Below the pieces are notes generated by a model. That model was not told the origin of the DNA. It saw nothing but the letters and a program-made list of their open reading frames with translations, and searched no databases. Both the position numbers and the translations under genes were made by a program. A DNA stretch of 64,000 nt from Diphasiastrum complanatum (lineage: Eukaryota; Streptophyta; Lycopodiopsida; Lycopodiales; Lycopodiaceae): NCBI GenBank assembly GCA_029204225.1, contig CM055108.1, forward strand, positions 22,430,326 through 22,494,325. The letters are read 5' to 3'. Shown here one piece after another: positions 23,482-35,265 of this stretch (the stretch's first letter is position 1; each line of letters starts with the position of its first letter).

Positions 23482-24334
23482 TCACATCTCTCTCTCAACA
23501 GAAGAAACACATTTCTTTGGATATGGAAAAGATAAACTTGTATTACTTAAAAAAGTTTCAAAAGTAAGGAAACAAAGGAATACCTTTTCAATTTTTTGTT
23601 TCCGTACTAGCCGCTTCAATTGCACAAAAGAGACAACTGGCGAAGCCGGCACACTTGCATTTCCAACCAACTTAACTTTCTGACCTCTATGAACAAACTC
23701 CAAAGTGTTATCAACATAACTACGCACAAGACCACCATTAGTTTCACATAAACAACCATTCACGACCAAGTATTACATCTGCCAAGGCCAAGCTCATTAC
23801 TTGAAAATCTAAAGTATCTTGATAGTCTTGGATTTGTATGGGAACTTGTGGAACGAAAGTATCATCAACATCTTTACGCTGACCATCAGCAAGTGTAACT
23901 ACGTATTGATGATCGCTTGGTTTTTGCTCTAACTTCAACTTATTCACCAAGAATGGTTAAAAAAGTTGTGGGTTGCCCCCATCGTCCACCATTATCCGAA
24001 CTTTCTGGCCATTAATACTTCCTAACAATCGGAAAATAGTATGAGGTCCGACTGCAGGTTGCCAAATGTTAGCAGTAACTGAACAGGTATGTGCCTCATT
24101 TATATGAGACACGTGAACAGACTTTACCTTAGGGGACTGTCCCAAAGGCAAAACTTGGACAGTGTGAACTTGCTTCTCCGGTTTCTTAAAAGGACCATTT
24201 TGGTTCTTACCGAGAGCTTCGTCAGTGTTCCCTTTATGTTGTACTTTAGGACACTGACTCTTGTTATGACCTTTTCCCATACAAATGAAGCACAAGTGCT
24301 CCCTCTTGGCTCTTTCTATGTCACTTCTCGACAA
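23482..24334 (-). pseudogene. Gypsy zinc knuckle, protease and pre-RT linker
   Basis: CCHC knuckle FICMGKGHNKSQCPK at about 24285-24241, then a protease-like region with QKVRIMVDDGGNPQLF where VDSGAT-type residues are expected, YVVTLADGQRKDVDD and ADVILGREWLFM. The linker follows: YVDNTLEFVHRGQKVKLVG, NASVPASPVVSFVQLKRLVR. The protease DSG triad reads DDG, so it is probably inactive. The frame shifts near 23955 and 23760. Confidence 0.75.
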
Positions 24335-25444
24335 TCTATACCTCTTTTTATTCGGAGAATTAGATGTCGGAATTTTTCTCTTCTCTCCATGGTTGGAGGA
24401 TTCAGGTCGGGTATCCTCACTACTCTTTTACCTTTTGGGCGAACTATGTCATCATAAGTCTGAGCTAGTGTGATAGCAGTTTCCAATGTTTTAGGCTTTA
24501 AAGGTCGAAGATACTTCTGGTATTCGGCTTGCAAACCCCAAATGAATCCCCTTACCTGATTATAATCATCTAAGTCAGATAATTTCATGGTAGCATCCCG
24601 ATAACTTGCGATATATTGGATGAGAGGATGGTTTCCCATGCAACAGGTTTCCCAATCTTCCCAGTTTCTATCGATTTCATTTTCAGGAAGGAAATTTTTC
24701 TTGAACATATCCTGAAAACTATCCCAAGTCTTTGGTTCTGAACCATTTTCCCGCAGACTTATCCACCACCTAAAGGCTTTTCCCGTCAGGGAGATGCTCG
24801 CCTCTAAAAGCCGATCCTCATCAGGAGTTCCTTTTAATCGAAAAGCATCATCATCATGCATAACGAGAAAGGCAACAACCGAATCTCGGTTACAGCCTTT
24901 TTCTTCTCCACCAAAGGTGGGAAGGCGCAAATCCTTAGGTACTACCTTATGGGGTGATGGTGGGACAGGTAAACTACTACCGTGGATAGCAAGATTCACT
25001 TGGTACTGCGCTAAAACAACTTGTTTAAAAGCATTAAGGCTTTGAACATTATTACGTACTAGACTTTCAAGTCTGGAAAGCCGAAATTTCATTAGTCTCT
25101 TGCTGGGTATTGGCTTGTTCCTCAACAAACTCTTCTAATTTTTTAAGATGATCATAAGTTTCTACTACCCACTGCCTAAACTCAAAAATGTTTAACGATA
25201 TTTCTTCATTTTCGTCCCCCTCATTCATATCCACATCCTGCATGTCGTCATGCAAGGAGGGATTTTGAGAGGGTTCTTGAGTAGGCGGTAAAAGAGGAAC
25301 TGACTGGCTTCTTTCTATAGGAGAAGTTCCATGAGGCAGACTAGACATGACTATATCTTCAAGTTCGTCTACAGGAGTACGACTCATGTCTATAAAATTA
25401 AGCATGCGCAATAAACAGAGACAACAGTGTTTAATTATGCCCAA
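24316..25444 (-). pseudogene. Gypsy gag capsid region
   Basis: Contains FRLKGTPDEDRLLEASISLT, GKAFRWWISL, TWDSFQDMFKKNFLP and LIQYIASYRDATMKLSDLDD, the Retrotrans_gag (capsid) signature, and GFIWGLQAEYQKYLRP. An acidic N-terminal coiled segment (EFRQWVVETYDHLKKLEEFV) occupies 25444-25067 in another frame; the frames overlap around 25080-25128. Gag forms the virus-like particle. Confidence 0.85.
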
Positions 25445-25920
25445 AAAATCGATTTACTAGCACATGCAAGAAGTGTATAACAACATGCACTGACATGCAA
25501 AACAAAAGCACTAGAGAGAAAGCTTCTCTGGTTTGGAAATGCAGGTGGTTGGGCCGTCACAGCATGCAAAATTGATCTGACAACTTTCGACTTTTTTCCG
25601 GAAAAATCAGGAATTTTAATCAAACTTCGGATGATCACCAACACCGTTTCTGGCCACCAATCGCTGTGAGATTTGTTCCTCTTAGAGTGCCCTACTGTAT
25701 ATGAGCTTGCCCAAGTCCAACTTCTGGAAAATCTGCCACCGTTTGAATTTGTAGTGTCTTCAACTCCAGAAGGTCAATTCTGGCCAGAAAATCAAAATTC
25801 TGACTTGAAGTGTGAATATCAAAGGCAGCGCTGGAGGAGGAGCACTGAGGCAGTCCCAAAACCCGTTGGAAGAATAGAGGAGATCAGAATACGCTGACCC
25901 ACCAGGCCCAGATCTTCGAT

Positions 25921-25933
25921 GCTCTGATACCAC
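25921..25933 (-). promoter_or_regulatory. Primer-binding site of intronic gypsy element
   Basis: TGGTATCAGAGC on the minus strand, one base inside the 5' LTR end. tRNA-iMet type. Confidence 0.9.
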
Positions 25934-26341
25934 TATTAGGAGCAATGGAAAGAGAACCAAACAAAGATGAAGAGTGACTCTGGATCTCCACCCACTATCC
26001 TGTACCTGGCTCTACATTCACAGGCCACCATATAGGACCAGCGCCCAGCCTCCAAGAGGCCATGTACTCCTCTCACATGCACAGTTGCCATTGTGCATGT
26101 GGATGCCCCTCATGCATACTGAGCATGTGGCACACAGGTCCTACCTAACTTTAGGGACCCACCCTTAGCAACTAAGGGTGCCCTCTACTTAGTGGCACTC
26201 CCTATGAATATAGACCAAGCCCACTAGATCCTAGTCCCTAAGAGTTATTATCCCGAACTACGAGGCTGAGTGGCACCCCGCCGGGACCCCCTAGGGTCTA
26301 ACGAGTCACTAGTATCCCTGTGTTTGCCAATGGCCATAACA
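25934..26341 (-). repeat. 5' LTR of intronic gypsy element
   Basis: 408 bp, nearly identical to 20522-20927. Confidence 0.92.
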
Positions 26342-26346
26342 ATATG
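26342..26346. repeat. TSD ATATG (right) of the intronic gypsy element
   Basis: Partner of 20517-20521. Confidence 0.85.
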
Positions 26347-26405
26347 TGTCGGCTTGCTCTCATCAAATAGCTTAACAGGTGCAATATATATGTGCAAATG
26401 ATGGA

Positions 26406-26423
26406 GGGGGGGGGGGGGGGGGG
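26406..26423. repeat. Poly(G) run, 18 bases
   Basis: Uninterrupted G homopolymer in the COBRA-like intron. Its exact length is prone to sequencing error. Confidence 0.9.
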
Positions 26424-26929
26424 TAGAAAGTTTGCATCTGTTAGCTTCTAGAGATTATCCCTTCTGTACTTGCGGGCTGGAAATATAATTTCATTTATTT
26501 CTTAAAGTATGGTACACATGAGGATCCAAGTTTCAGGGTAATTTTGGCACCTCATCTTTTCCAAACACTTTCCAATACTTAATGGATCGTTGGGTTTTCC
26601 ACGGTAGGGTGTCAATGAAAAACCCCTTATATGCAAGGGAAAGAGTTCAAGCTTTAGGGCTTCCAAGCACTTCACGATTGTTTATCAGTCGCATCAATTT
26701 GATGGGGTTTGTATACACAATTGTGATGATGTCCACCATTAAAGATTGGACAAGATCCTATCCTCTTGAGTTAATAGCCAAAAAAAACATCTGCCACCAT
26801 TTGCTTGTGTTTTGTAGATAAACCACTGATTTTTTGTTTATTTACTTCAAAAAATGGTGACGATTTGCTCCTGAAATATTTAGATTGGGTTGACAACCTT
26901 TTTGAGCATATATAGGCTTCGTATCATAG

Positions 26930-27270
26930 AACCCACGGTTCCCAGAACCGTGGGTCCTGGGAACCGTGGAAGGAACCGTACCACGGTTCATTGATCTGTG
27001 GTACGGTTCCAGTATTTAATTAATTAATTAATTACCAAATTATTACAGACACAGATTTGGACCTGATTTGATTTGGACCTGATCCACACAGACCTGTTAA
27101 TCAGATTCCACACAGACCTGTGTACTGAAAAAAAAAATTTAATTAGTTAATTAATTAATTACCTCCACGGTTCACACGGTTCCTGCATAAAAGTTCTGAG
27201 AACCGTACGGTTCACTGTACGGTTCTCAGAACCATATTGAACCGTTAATGGTTCATTAATTCTATGCCTC
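26930..27270. repeat. Hairpin-rich intronic element (CACGGTTC / GAACCGT repeats)
   Basis: Three nested small palindromes (CCCACGGTTC...GAACCGTGGG; GTACCAC...GTGGTAC; GAGAACCGTACGGTTC) sit at the two ends of a block with (TTAA)n tracts and paired CACACAGACCTGT motifs. Both outer edges read CATAGAA in inverted orientation. MITE-like, non-coding. Confidence 0.5.
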
Positions 27271-28721
27271 ATATCCTCAATCTCCGCTTAATAGTTTGCT
27301 TTCTTCATGTGCTCATCCTCTTGCTGGTTTTGGTGCATCTTATAGGTGGTACGATCACATCTTCAACATATTTCATGTTCTACTTCTAGTCTTTACAGAT
27401 ACATGTACCGGGATATGAGAACAAGTACCTAAGATACGACATCGGCACAATATAAGGTACAGGGATCTACAGTTAAGACACAGGCATGTGTGTATACAAA
27501 CGATCCCCAAGTGCATATACATGAGTCAAGTACAATGCTTGCGGAAAACTTTTTTTTCAACCTAACACAAAATCTATTAAAAAAAAAAATTGTAGCCTTT
27601 TTAACAACTCATGGGCCAAAAGCCTACGATTCTATATGGAGAAGGCTTAAAAAAAAAATCTTTAGCTCATTGTTCGGTATAGTCAGCAAGTATAGGAATG
27701 GAATCGACATCTTTTTCCTTATAGGAAATTAACTTTTAAAAAATCGACAACATTTTCTATTGTTTAATATTTTCTAATGCAAGAAATTTATGTGTAATAA
27801 AGTAGGTGGATTCATGTAAACCTTATGTCACATAGCTTTATTAAGCCAATATAATTAGTTATTAATGTAAATTTGTAATATTTTGCTGGAAGCAAATTGA
27901 GATGCAAGATTCAAAAGAGAAGATTTTTGAAAAATCGAAAATTTCTAAAAAAACCACAAGAAATTACGGTGATGCAATAATCACTATCAAAATGTTAAAT
28001 TTTTACATTTTGATATATATTAGATTTTAATAATGATAAAGAAATACTTGTATGATTTTTGTATTTTAAAAGAAGTAAAATGAAATGCATTTGTTAACAC
28101 TTTATTATGAGCCACTCAAATAATGTATTAAAGCCTAGAGCCATACTAATTATTTCTAAAACCTTAAACCAAAAAATTTCTATATGAAAATAAAAGCCTA
28201 TACTTTAATTTTTGATAGGCTCATAACCTATAAGTGCCCAAACAGGTAGGTTATGAGAACCTATAAAAATTTTCTTAGTAGGTGATTTAAAAATCTGGTA
28301 GGCTTTTTTCAATGGATTATAGGTTTTTGGCAAGCATTGGCTCAAGTACTCTCTATTTTACACCATCTCCTTAGTCTTCAATTTTACAAGTTAAAAAAAA
28401 ACTATTTCATCATATGTATATCCGTCACCATTGTTTGTACATCTTCCAACTCATAACCCTATTGTTGATACAGCTTCATTTGCCTAGCTTCCACATTTTC
28501 CTATACGTTTAGGTTTTCTTAACGCCCTAAATTTTCACTTACACATGCCTCAACGTTTATTATCTTCTTAGATTTGTTCAGCAATCTGTTTTGTCCCTTC
28601 CTTTTGTCGATCATAGTTATTTCTACCAGAAAGGATATCCTTAAAATTTTGTGGCCGAATTTCATTCTGCTAAGGCTCTACTCAAAGACTTTTTGTAGAT
28701 GTTTTGCATCTACCATCAGAT
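27271..28721. other. AT-rich intron sequence, nothing recognised
   Basis: The part of the COBRA-like intron next to exon 1. Short frames here have no coding character. Confidence 0.5.
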
Positions 28722-28795
28722 TCAAAGTGAATCACTAGAATGATACCACGTACTGTTAAGCAATAGAACAGAAGCAGGAAGATGGAACGACTTAC

Positions 28796-29351
28796 TCTGA
28801 GAAGAAATAGGAAGTCCACACTTCCAACCTTCATTCAGCAGACTGATGTTGTTGGGGAGAGGATTGCTAGGAGGTGCAACCCCAAATTCTGTACCAGTCA
28901 AACTGATAGTAGCCGTTATTTGGGTGGCATCCCCAGCTGTTTCTATGGAGTTCTTCAGGTCTGTTTGAGGGAATCCTGCAAGAGTTGTACCATTTCCAAC
29001 AACTGCAGGCAGCTGTTGACCATCTCCCAAAACCACCCCTACGGCAGTCACAAGTATCTCCCTGTGCTGAAACCCCACAAAAACCTGCCAGGCTTTAACT
29101 TCTTTAAAGCCTTGGTTGGTCAGAGTCAATGTGGATTCAAACTTGTAAGGCTGGTCTGGATCTTTAGCTGCCAAAAAAGGATAAATTTTTGTCACTGTGT
29201 CTACTTGGTATTGCAGAACAACTCCTTCACAGGTTTCATTCAATGGAGCTGGAGCCGGTGCACCCTGACCTGCCACCAAGTTCAAACTCAAACACCATGC
29301 AAGGAGCAAAATTGATGCTAGAGAGACTTTAATGTCAACCACTCCCACCAT
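28796..29351 (-). CDS. COBL7-like: COBRA-like GPI-anchored protein, exon 1 (N-terminal 185 residues)
   Basis: The start at 29351 has good context (AACATGG). It begins a signal peptide (about residues 1-28, hydrophobic ASILLLAWCLSLNLVAG) followed by the proline/alanine-rich APAPAPLNETCEG. The N-terminal module typical of the long COBRA-like subgroup follows: PYKFESTLTLTNQGFKEVKA, WQVFVGFQHREILV, TTLAGFPQTDLKNSIETAGD, GTEFGVAPPSNPLPNNISL and GWKCGLP. The exon ends CAGA|GTAAGT, one base into a codon, and joins exon 2 in frame. A stop in the intron at about 28722 would end a read-through product. An antisense frame at 28782-29315 is a shadow. Confidence 0.92.
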
Positions 29352-29922
29352 GTTGAGCCCTTTCAGCCCCTTATTGATCTGAAAAACTTGTGTCCAGCTT
29401 TTGAACTGTCACCTTGTCAGAAATATTGCTCTTGAAGCACCAAACTGAGAAAAAGACCCAACTTTATGACAAACCAGTCCGTGTGCCGAGATCTGCAGCA
29501 GAAAAATCTGACCTTGCAGCTCTGGGCTAACTAAAGCTCCCTGCTTTCTTGGACTGACTCTGAGCTTCCATGGCTTTTGGTCTGTTTTCAGAAGAAATGG
29601 AAGACGAAACTGATGCGTTTAAGCAAAACCCACCTGTGCTGCTTGGCAGAGAAACAGCCCAGCTAGCTAGATGGGCAAAGAAAGACCTTTTGAGCTTGCT
29701 ATCTACAGGAGGAGCAAAGACAGGACTTCTGAGCTTGCCAAATGAGCAAAGAAAGGCCGGTTCAGACAATATTTGTGGTGTAGTTTGAGATCCGCGTTAG
29801 AAGAGAAAAACCCAAATGCAGATACAGTAGTAAATTGGAAGAAGAGCTGAAGCTTCTTCATGCGAGCTGAAGAAGCCAATCCATCGCCAGCTGCAAACAC
29901 AACGCGCATAAGTAAAAACCAC

Positions 29923-29957
<35 letters not shown>

Positions 29958-30360
29958 ATGGAACGATCGGATCTGACGCTCCCCACCGTTAGATCTTCCT
30001 CATCGACGGTCATAAACTACCACGTTACTACAATTGACCGTTGATAGAGAGATTTGCCACGTGTCCTAAATCTAATTGGTATAATGTGAAATACGTCTGT
30101 GCTACTAAGCCCCGGGTCAGGGCGGTGAGGCTGAGTCGTAGCGCCGAGCTTCCGAGATTTTGCCACGTGTCAAACAGTGAACGGCGATCTGAATCTGGCC
30201 GTTATGGACACGTGGCAGTTCTGAGAAGCTGGGAGTTCAAGAGCGTTAGTGTTTCCAAGATAGAACGCGTTTTGACTGCACGCACAGCGACTTGTTCCAT
30301 GAGTGCAAACTCGTGCGTACGCTATGGGCTCAGCTGAGGTTTCCAAGCGCGCCAATCAGA
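29352..30360 (-). promoter_or_regulatory. COBRA-like 5' leader and promoter region with three G-boxes
   Basis: Upstream of the ATG. CACGTG cores lie at 30058-30063, 30164-30169 and 30209-30214, each in a GCCACGTGTC-like (ABRE/G-box) context. G-boxes are bound by bZIP and bHLH factors and are linked to abscisic-acid and light responses. A (GA)n run at 29925-29955 reads as (CT)n on the gene strand, a common plant core-promoter/5' UTR feature. No clear TATA box was found, and the transcription start is unknown. Confidence 0.5.
29925..29955. repeat. (GA)n microsatellite upstream of COBRA-like gene
   Basis: About 15 GA units; (CT)n on the gene strand. Confidence 0.9.
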
Positions 30361-31748
30361 GTCCCGATAAGTAGAGGGAATAATTTTTGGTGGGGACGTC
30401 TGTCCACACGGCCGGCTCCAGAAAATCTTTACTAAAACTTTTTTTAATTTGATATAAATAAAAATAAAAATAAAAGTAAATTTTGGATTTTTCCAAGCCT
30501 TTTTAGATTAAGTTAATAAAAATATTTTTTTATTTTTTATTGCCTTATCAGAATTTAAAGTGGATTTTGTATTGCCTTCTAAAAAAAAAATTTGAAAAAT
30601 CAAGTAATATGTTAAAAAAAATTTAAAGTCAAAATGATCCTCAATTAGGTCACTTGAGAGCTTCGGAAAATATTTTTAGAGTTATCCTCAAAAAACCTGC
30701 ATGTTTTTAAGTATCTAGATTTTCTAAGGAATATTACTCATGAAAGAGTGTATCTTTCTACATAAAAAAATCTTCAAAAGTCTCACTACATGGGAAATCA
30801 GGCCGATTCTATTTTTATACTTTGCCGGCTTTCTCCGGCACTGATTTAGAATTTAGGGAGCATCATGTATCTAACCAAGAGTATAGTCCAAAGGGCCCCT
30901 CCCTCATCCAATGATGGAAAATTAGTCATGGACATATTGTGATGGCATCTCTCAATCATTTGAATTTTAGAATTATGGTGGGGCCCTATGTGCACCTTCA
31001 TTCACGGTTACCTCGACTAATGTTGGTTGCTAAGTTAGAATGCGCCAAGATTCCCAAAATTCACCATACTAAAGTTTTACTAGTGGAGAACATGCCATTT
31101 TTCATCGTGTTTCATAATTTATATACCACTGCAAGCCCATGGACTTTACGTACTACATATCATCTGGGATCAAGCTGAACACAAGCATGTAGCAAGCTTG
31201 AGCTACGAGCGCAATGAGGCCTACTATAGGTGTTATTCGGCCAGCTCCCAAGCAATATGCAGCAAAATTGACACATCATCTCTTTCAAGGAGGGCTCTTG
31301 ATACACTCACTCTATAGTGGTTGGATCTCACTGCATGAGAGTTGGCCACATCATCAAAAACTCTGCGAACATGCGCTTAAAGCATTAACTAGGATTTTCT
31401 ACTTTGTAATGTTGTTGAAAAACGAAATGAAACTATGCATAAGGAGAATATTTCTTTGTTGGGATTGGTACAACATATCACTCATTCATGGTGCATAGTT
31501 TGACTCTAGGCAAAAGCGTTATTTGCTCTTTGGGATCGTTTGACTCTAGGCAACATGGTATTTGTTTCTCAAAGGGGATCTAAGCCACTTTTGCCAGGCC
31601 TCAATACATAAACCTTGTAAAGAAATGTAAATGCATCTAAGGTAGATTCTCATGGGAGGGGATTGAGAGCCAATTTTGCAAGAGTGTAATAAAAGCTTGT
31701 ACTCTTAATCTTAAACATTAAAGAACTATAAGTTTGAGAAGGTCCAAA

Positions 31749-31902
31749 TAGTACCCCTTCACTTATTTATGTCACTACGTACTCTCAATTCCTCATAGCA
31801 TTTAAAATGTGTCCGTTGTCTAAATAGTCTCCCTCCACTTATTTATGTCACTACGTCCTCTCAATTTCTCATAGCACTTAATACTTAAAATGTGTCCATT
31901 GT
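31749..31902. repeat. Tandem duplication, 76-bp period, two copies
   Basis: ACTTATTTATGTCACTACGT recurs at 31761 and 31837, each followed by CTCTCAATT and CTCATAGCA. Confidence 0.75.
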
Positions 31903-33834
31903 TGAGTTGGGTAAGAGTTGTAACTTCATCCATGCATATGCAGTCTCCAATCCTGGCTATTGTGATGTTGGAGCCTCGAGCTCCTTCTTGGCTTAGCCAG
32001 ATTAAGGATGTACATATTGTACATGAAGGTGGTCGCGTAAACTAACTATCCCATAGAAGAAGAAAAAACTTAAAACGTAAAATTCATGGTCAATTAGCAA
32101 CCTTTATGCCCTTCAATATGTCATCATTACAATGTTATAGGAAATTTTGAATTTATACTTTGTTATGGGTATGAGAGAACATGTTGGCAGGGCATGGAAG
32201 ATGACAACAATTTTATATCAAAGGCTTATTTGTATTATTGACTTTGAACAAACATACCACATGGATGATAGGAGAGGACCAACATTAAACCGAATAAGAC
32301 TCAGGAAGTCACCCAAAAGTGTTTTTTTCCAAAGAGTAAGCCATAATTTTTTTTGAGAAAAACATTTCTCATTGGAAGAATATTACTATCTTGTGAAAGC
32401 AAAAGAGAAAATACAAGATATGCCTTTTGTTTTGTTCTTTTTGAGGGGCATCTATTATGCAAGAGCATTGCACCTACCTTAAAATTTCAGGCTTTTTGTA
32501 AACATACATGGTCTATGTAACCCAGGTAGCTACTTGTGAGTAATTTATTATTGGCTTGGCAATGCCTCCAACTCTTTGCAAATGTTTTCCCTTGTGGAAC
32601 CTCATTGTTTGCACCACTCAAGAGCATGCACTTCTCTTCGAGAAGGCAATCTTATTCATGTCAAACATTGCACGACTATTGCATCATAATGTGTAGTATA
32701 TGCATATAATATACAACCACATAGAGAGGCTAGCTCGTTTTGGGCCATGTATGCTTGTATGCACGTACGTCATGATTCGACCCTAGGACTTTAGAATGAC
32801 TCTTATCAACTCATTCACAATTATCAAATAAAACAAAATGTTGACATCACTTCTATATGCCATGTAATTTTTGTGGCCTTACTCTTAGTTGCATAATCTA
32901 TGTAACAATGATTAACTATTTTTAACTTTTATTTCTTTGTCTCAAGTAGTGTTTCGCTCTCCAATTAAAGCTTGCAAAACTAAGCCACTAAAGGAATTTT
33001 CAGAGTCTCTTTGCCTAGTCTTTGAGGGTTAGCTCTTCAACTCTCTTAAAACAACAATTGAATACCAGCTCAATATGTGCACCAGTACTTGAGAAGCTTA
33101 CCAATATCGATGGAATGGTACTATCGACGAATTCAAACATAAGCATTAAGTTTCAAGTCCATTTTTTTAAATTGAGTATGCAATCTAACATTGAGACAAG
33201 GTCTAATGTTGACAATAATTGATTGGATTTGGATTTATACCCCTCATTTAAACCATCTTGATTGAAAGAAAAGAGAAAACTCATGAGAAACTAAGACAAA
33301 GTATATTGGGTAAGAATTCCTTGAATAAATAATGGAAAAGATACATGCAAGATCTAACTAAGAAAATAAATGATTTTTAAACTTAAGTTTTCATATCAAA
33401 AGTCAAAAGAAGGTCACCTCAAATAATTAGAGCCAATGTTTGGTGCACAATTTGTAAAGAAGAAGGATATTATTATGCCGAACTTCCAAATATAGCCAAG
33501 GTTTCATATTTCTAGTTTCCACTAGATGACTCACAAGTATATTATGGCCTAGAATCTAAGAGGGGTGATATTTTGTATGCAGTCAATATTTTGGGCTATT
33601 AACTTTCAACTTCTACATTGAGCTTTGACGATGCACATAAACCTTCCTTCATGCCAAAAGATTTGTACTAGTTCAATTGGGAGCTTCTTAAAATGACATA
33701 TACGTAAGCAGGTTGAACCTCTATCAAATTCAAATCGGATGTCCTTGCTCGTCTTTCTTGCTCCATCTCTCATGCTTATCTGGATTTTGCTATTTTTTGG
33801 ATTTGCTAATTGTTGGGATTGATCTTTATTATAC

Positions 33835-33836
<2 letters not shown>

Positions 33837-33907
<71 letters not shown>
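33837..33907. repeat. Compound (TG)n(AG)n microsatellite
   Basis: TG repeats to about 33894, then AG repeats. Confidence 0.95.
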
Positions 33908-34388
33908 TGGATCGTAGTGTTAATCTTAGTGTTAGATGTGGATCATAAGCATGTGCTTGATTATAAACTATGTTATTGCTCTCATGGGAGAAAATCTTCG
34001 TGTGACAACATGTTAATCCTCTTCATCTCCTTTGATATTTGATGTGCTTGGATTTAGGGTTGAAGGTGGATAGGAAATACCCGCCACAGAGTGGCTGGGG
34101 TCTCCGACTTTTCCATCAATTCTGTCGAATGATCAATGCCGAAACAAGAGTGAGTTGTTGAAAGTCCTACTTCTAAAATATTCTTATCTGCATTCTCATG
34201 GAGAGAAGGATGTCTGCAATAAGAGGAGTGAAACACATCTATCAGCTCCAATTCTTTACTCAAATTGCAATTATTTCTTTTAGAGTTGGGAGAAGAGACC
34301 ATTTTAGACGAAGAATAAAGCCCAAGTCTCTTTAGTTGAGTGATAGAAGGATTATCTGAATCATAGGCAGACTCTTTGATGTTTAGAG

Positions 34389-35265
<877 letters not shown>

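Larger units (their letters stand above)
20522..26341 (-). mobile_element. Ty3/gypsy chromovirus element, structurally complete, inserted in the COBRA-like intron
   Basis: 5,820 bp with two LTRs, a 5-bp TSD (ATATG), a PBS and a PPT, on the minus strand. Internal order 5' to 3': gag, protease, RT, RNase H, integrase, chromodomain. That order with a C-terminal chromodomain identifies the chromovirus branch. Counting by eye, the LTRs differ by about eight substitutions and one 2-bp indel over about 406 bp, so insertion is relatively recent. Despite this, pol is defective: the RT catalytic box is deleted, the integrase third catalytic region is damaged and several frames are shifted. It probably moved with proteins supplied by another copy, or decayed after insertion. 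Confidence 0.92.
19348..28795 (-). other. 9,448-bp intron of the COBRA-like gene
   Basis: Donor CAGA|GTAAGT at 28795-28790 and acceptor TTTGCAG ending at 19348; phase 1 on both sides. It contains a full chromodomain gypsy element (20522-26341), an inverted-repeat element (19971-20416) and a hairpin-rich element (about 26930-27270). The gypsy element lies in the same orientation as the gene. Without it the intron would be about 3.6 kb. Confidence 0.88.
30361..34388. other. Gene-poor intergenic region
   Basis: AT-rich. No gene or intact element recognised; short frames look random. It contains a short tandem duplication at about 31749-31902 and a microsatellite at 33837-33907. Confidence 0.5.

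Noticed and set aside
28782..29315. 177-codon plus-strand open frame
   Set aside because: It is antisense to COBRA-like exon 1 and shows no domain; a shadow of the real coding frame.
29527..29788. Open frames on both strands upstream of the COBRA-like gene
   Set aside because: They overlap the 5' leader/promoter area, contain a local sequence duplication and lack any recognisable domain.
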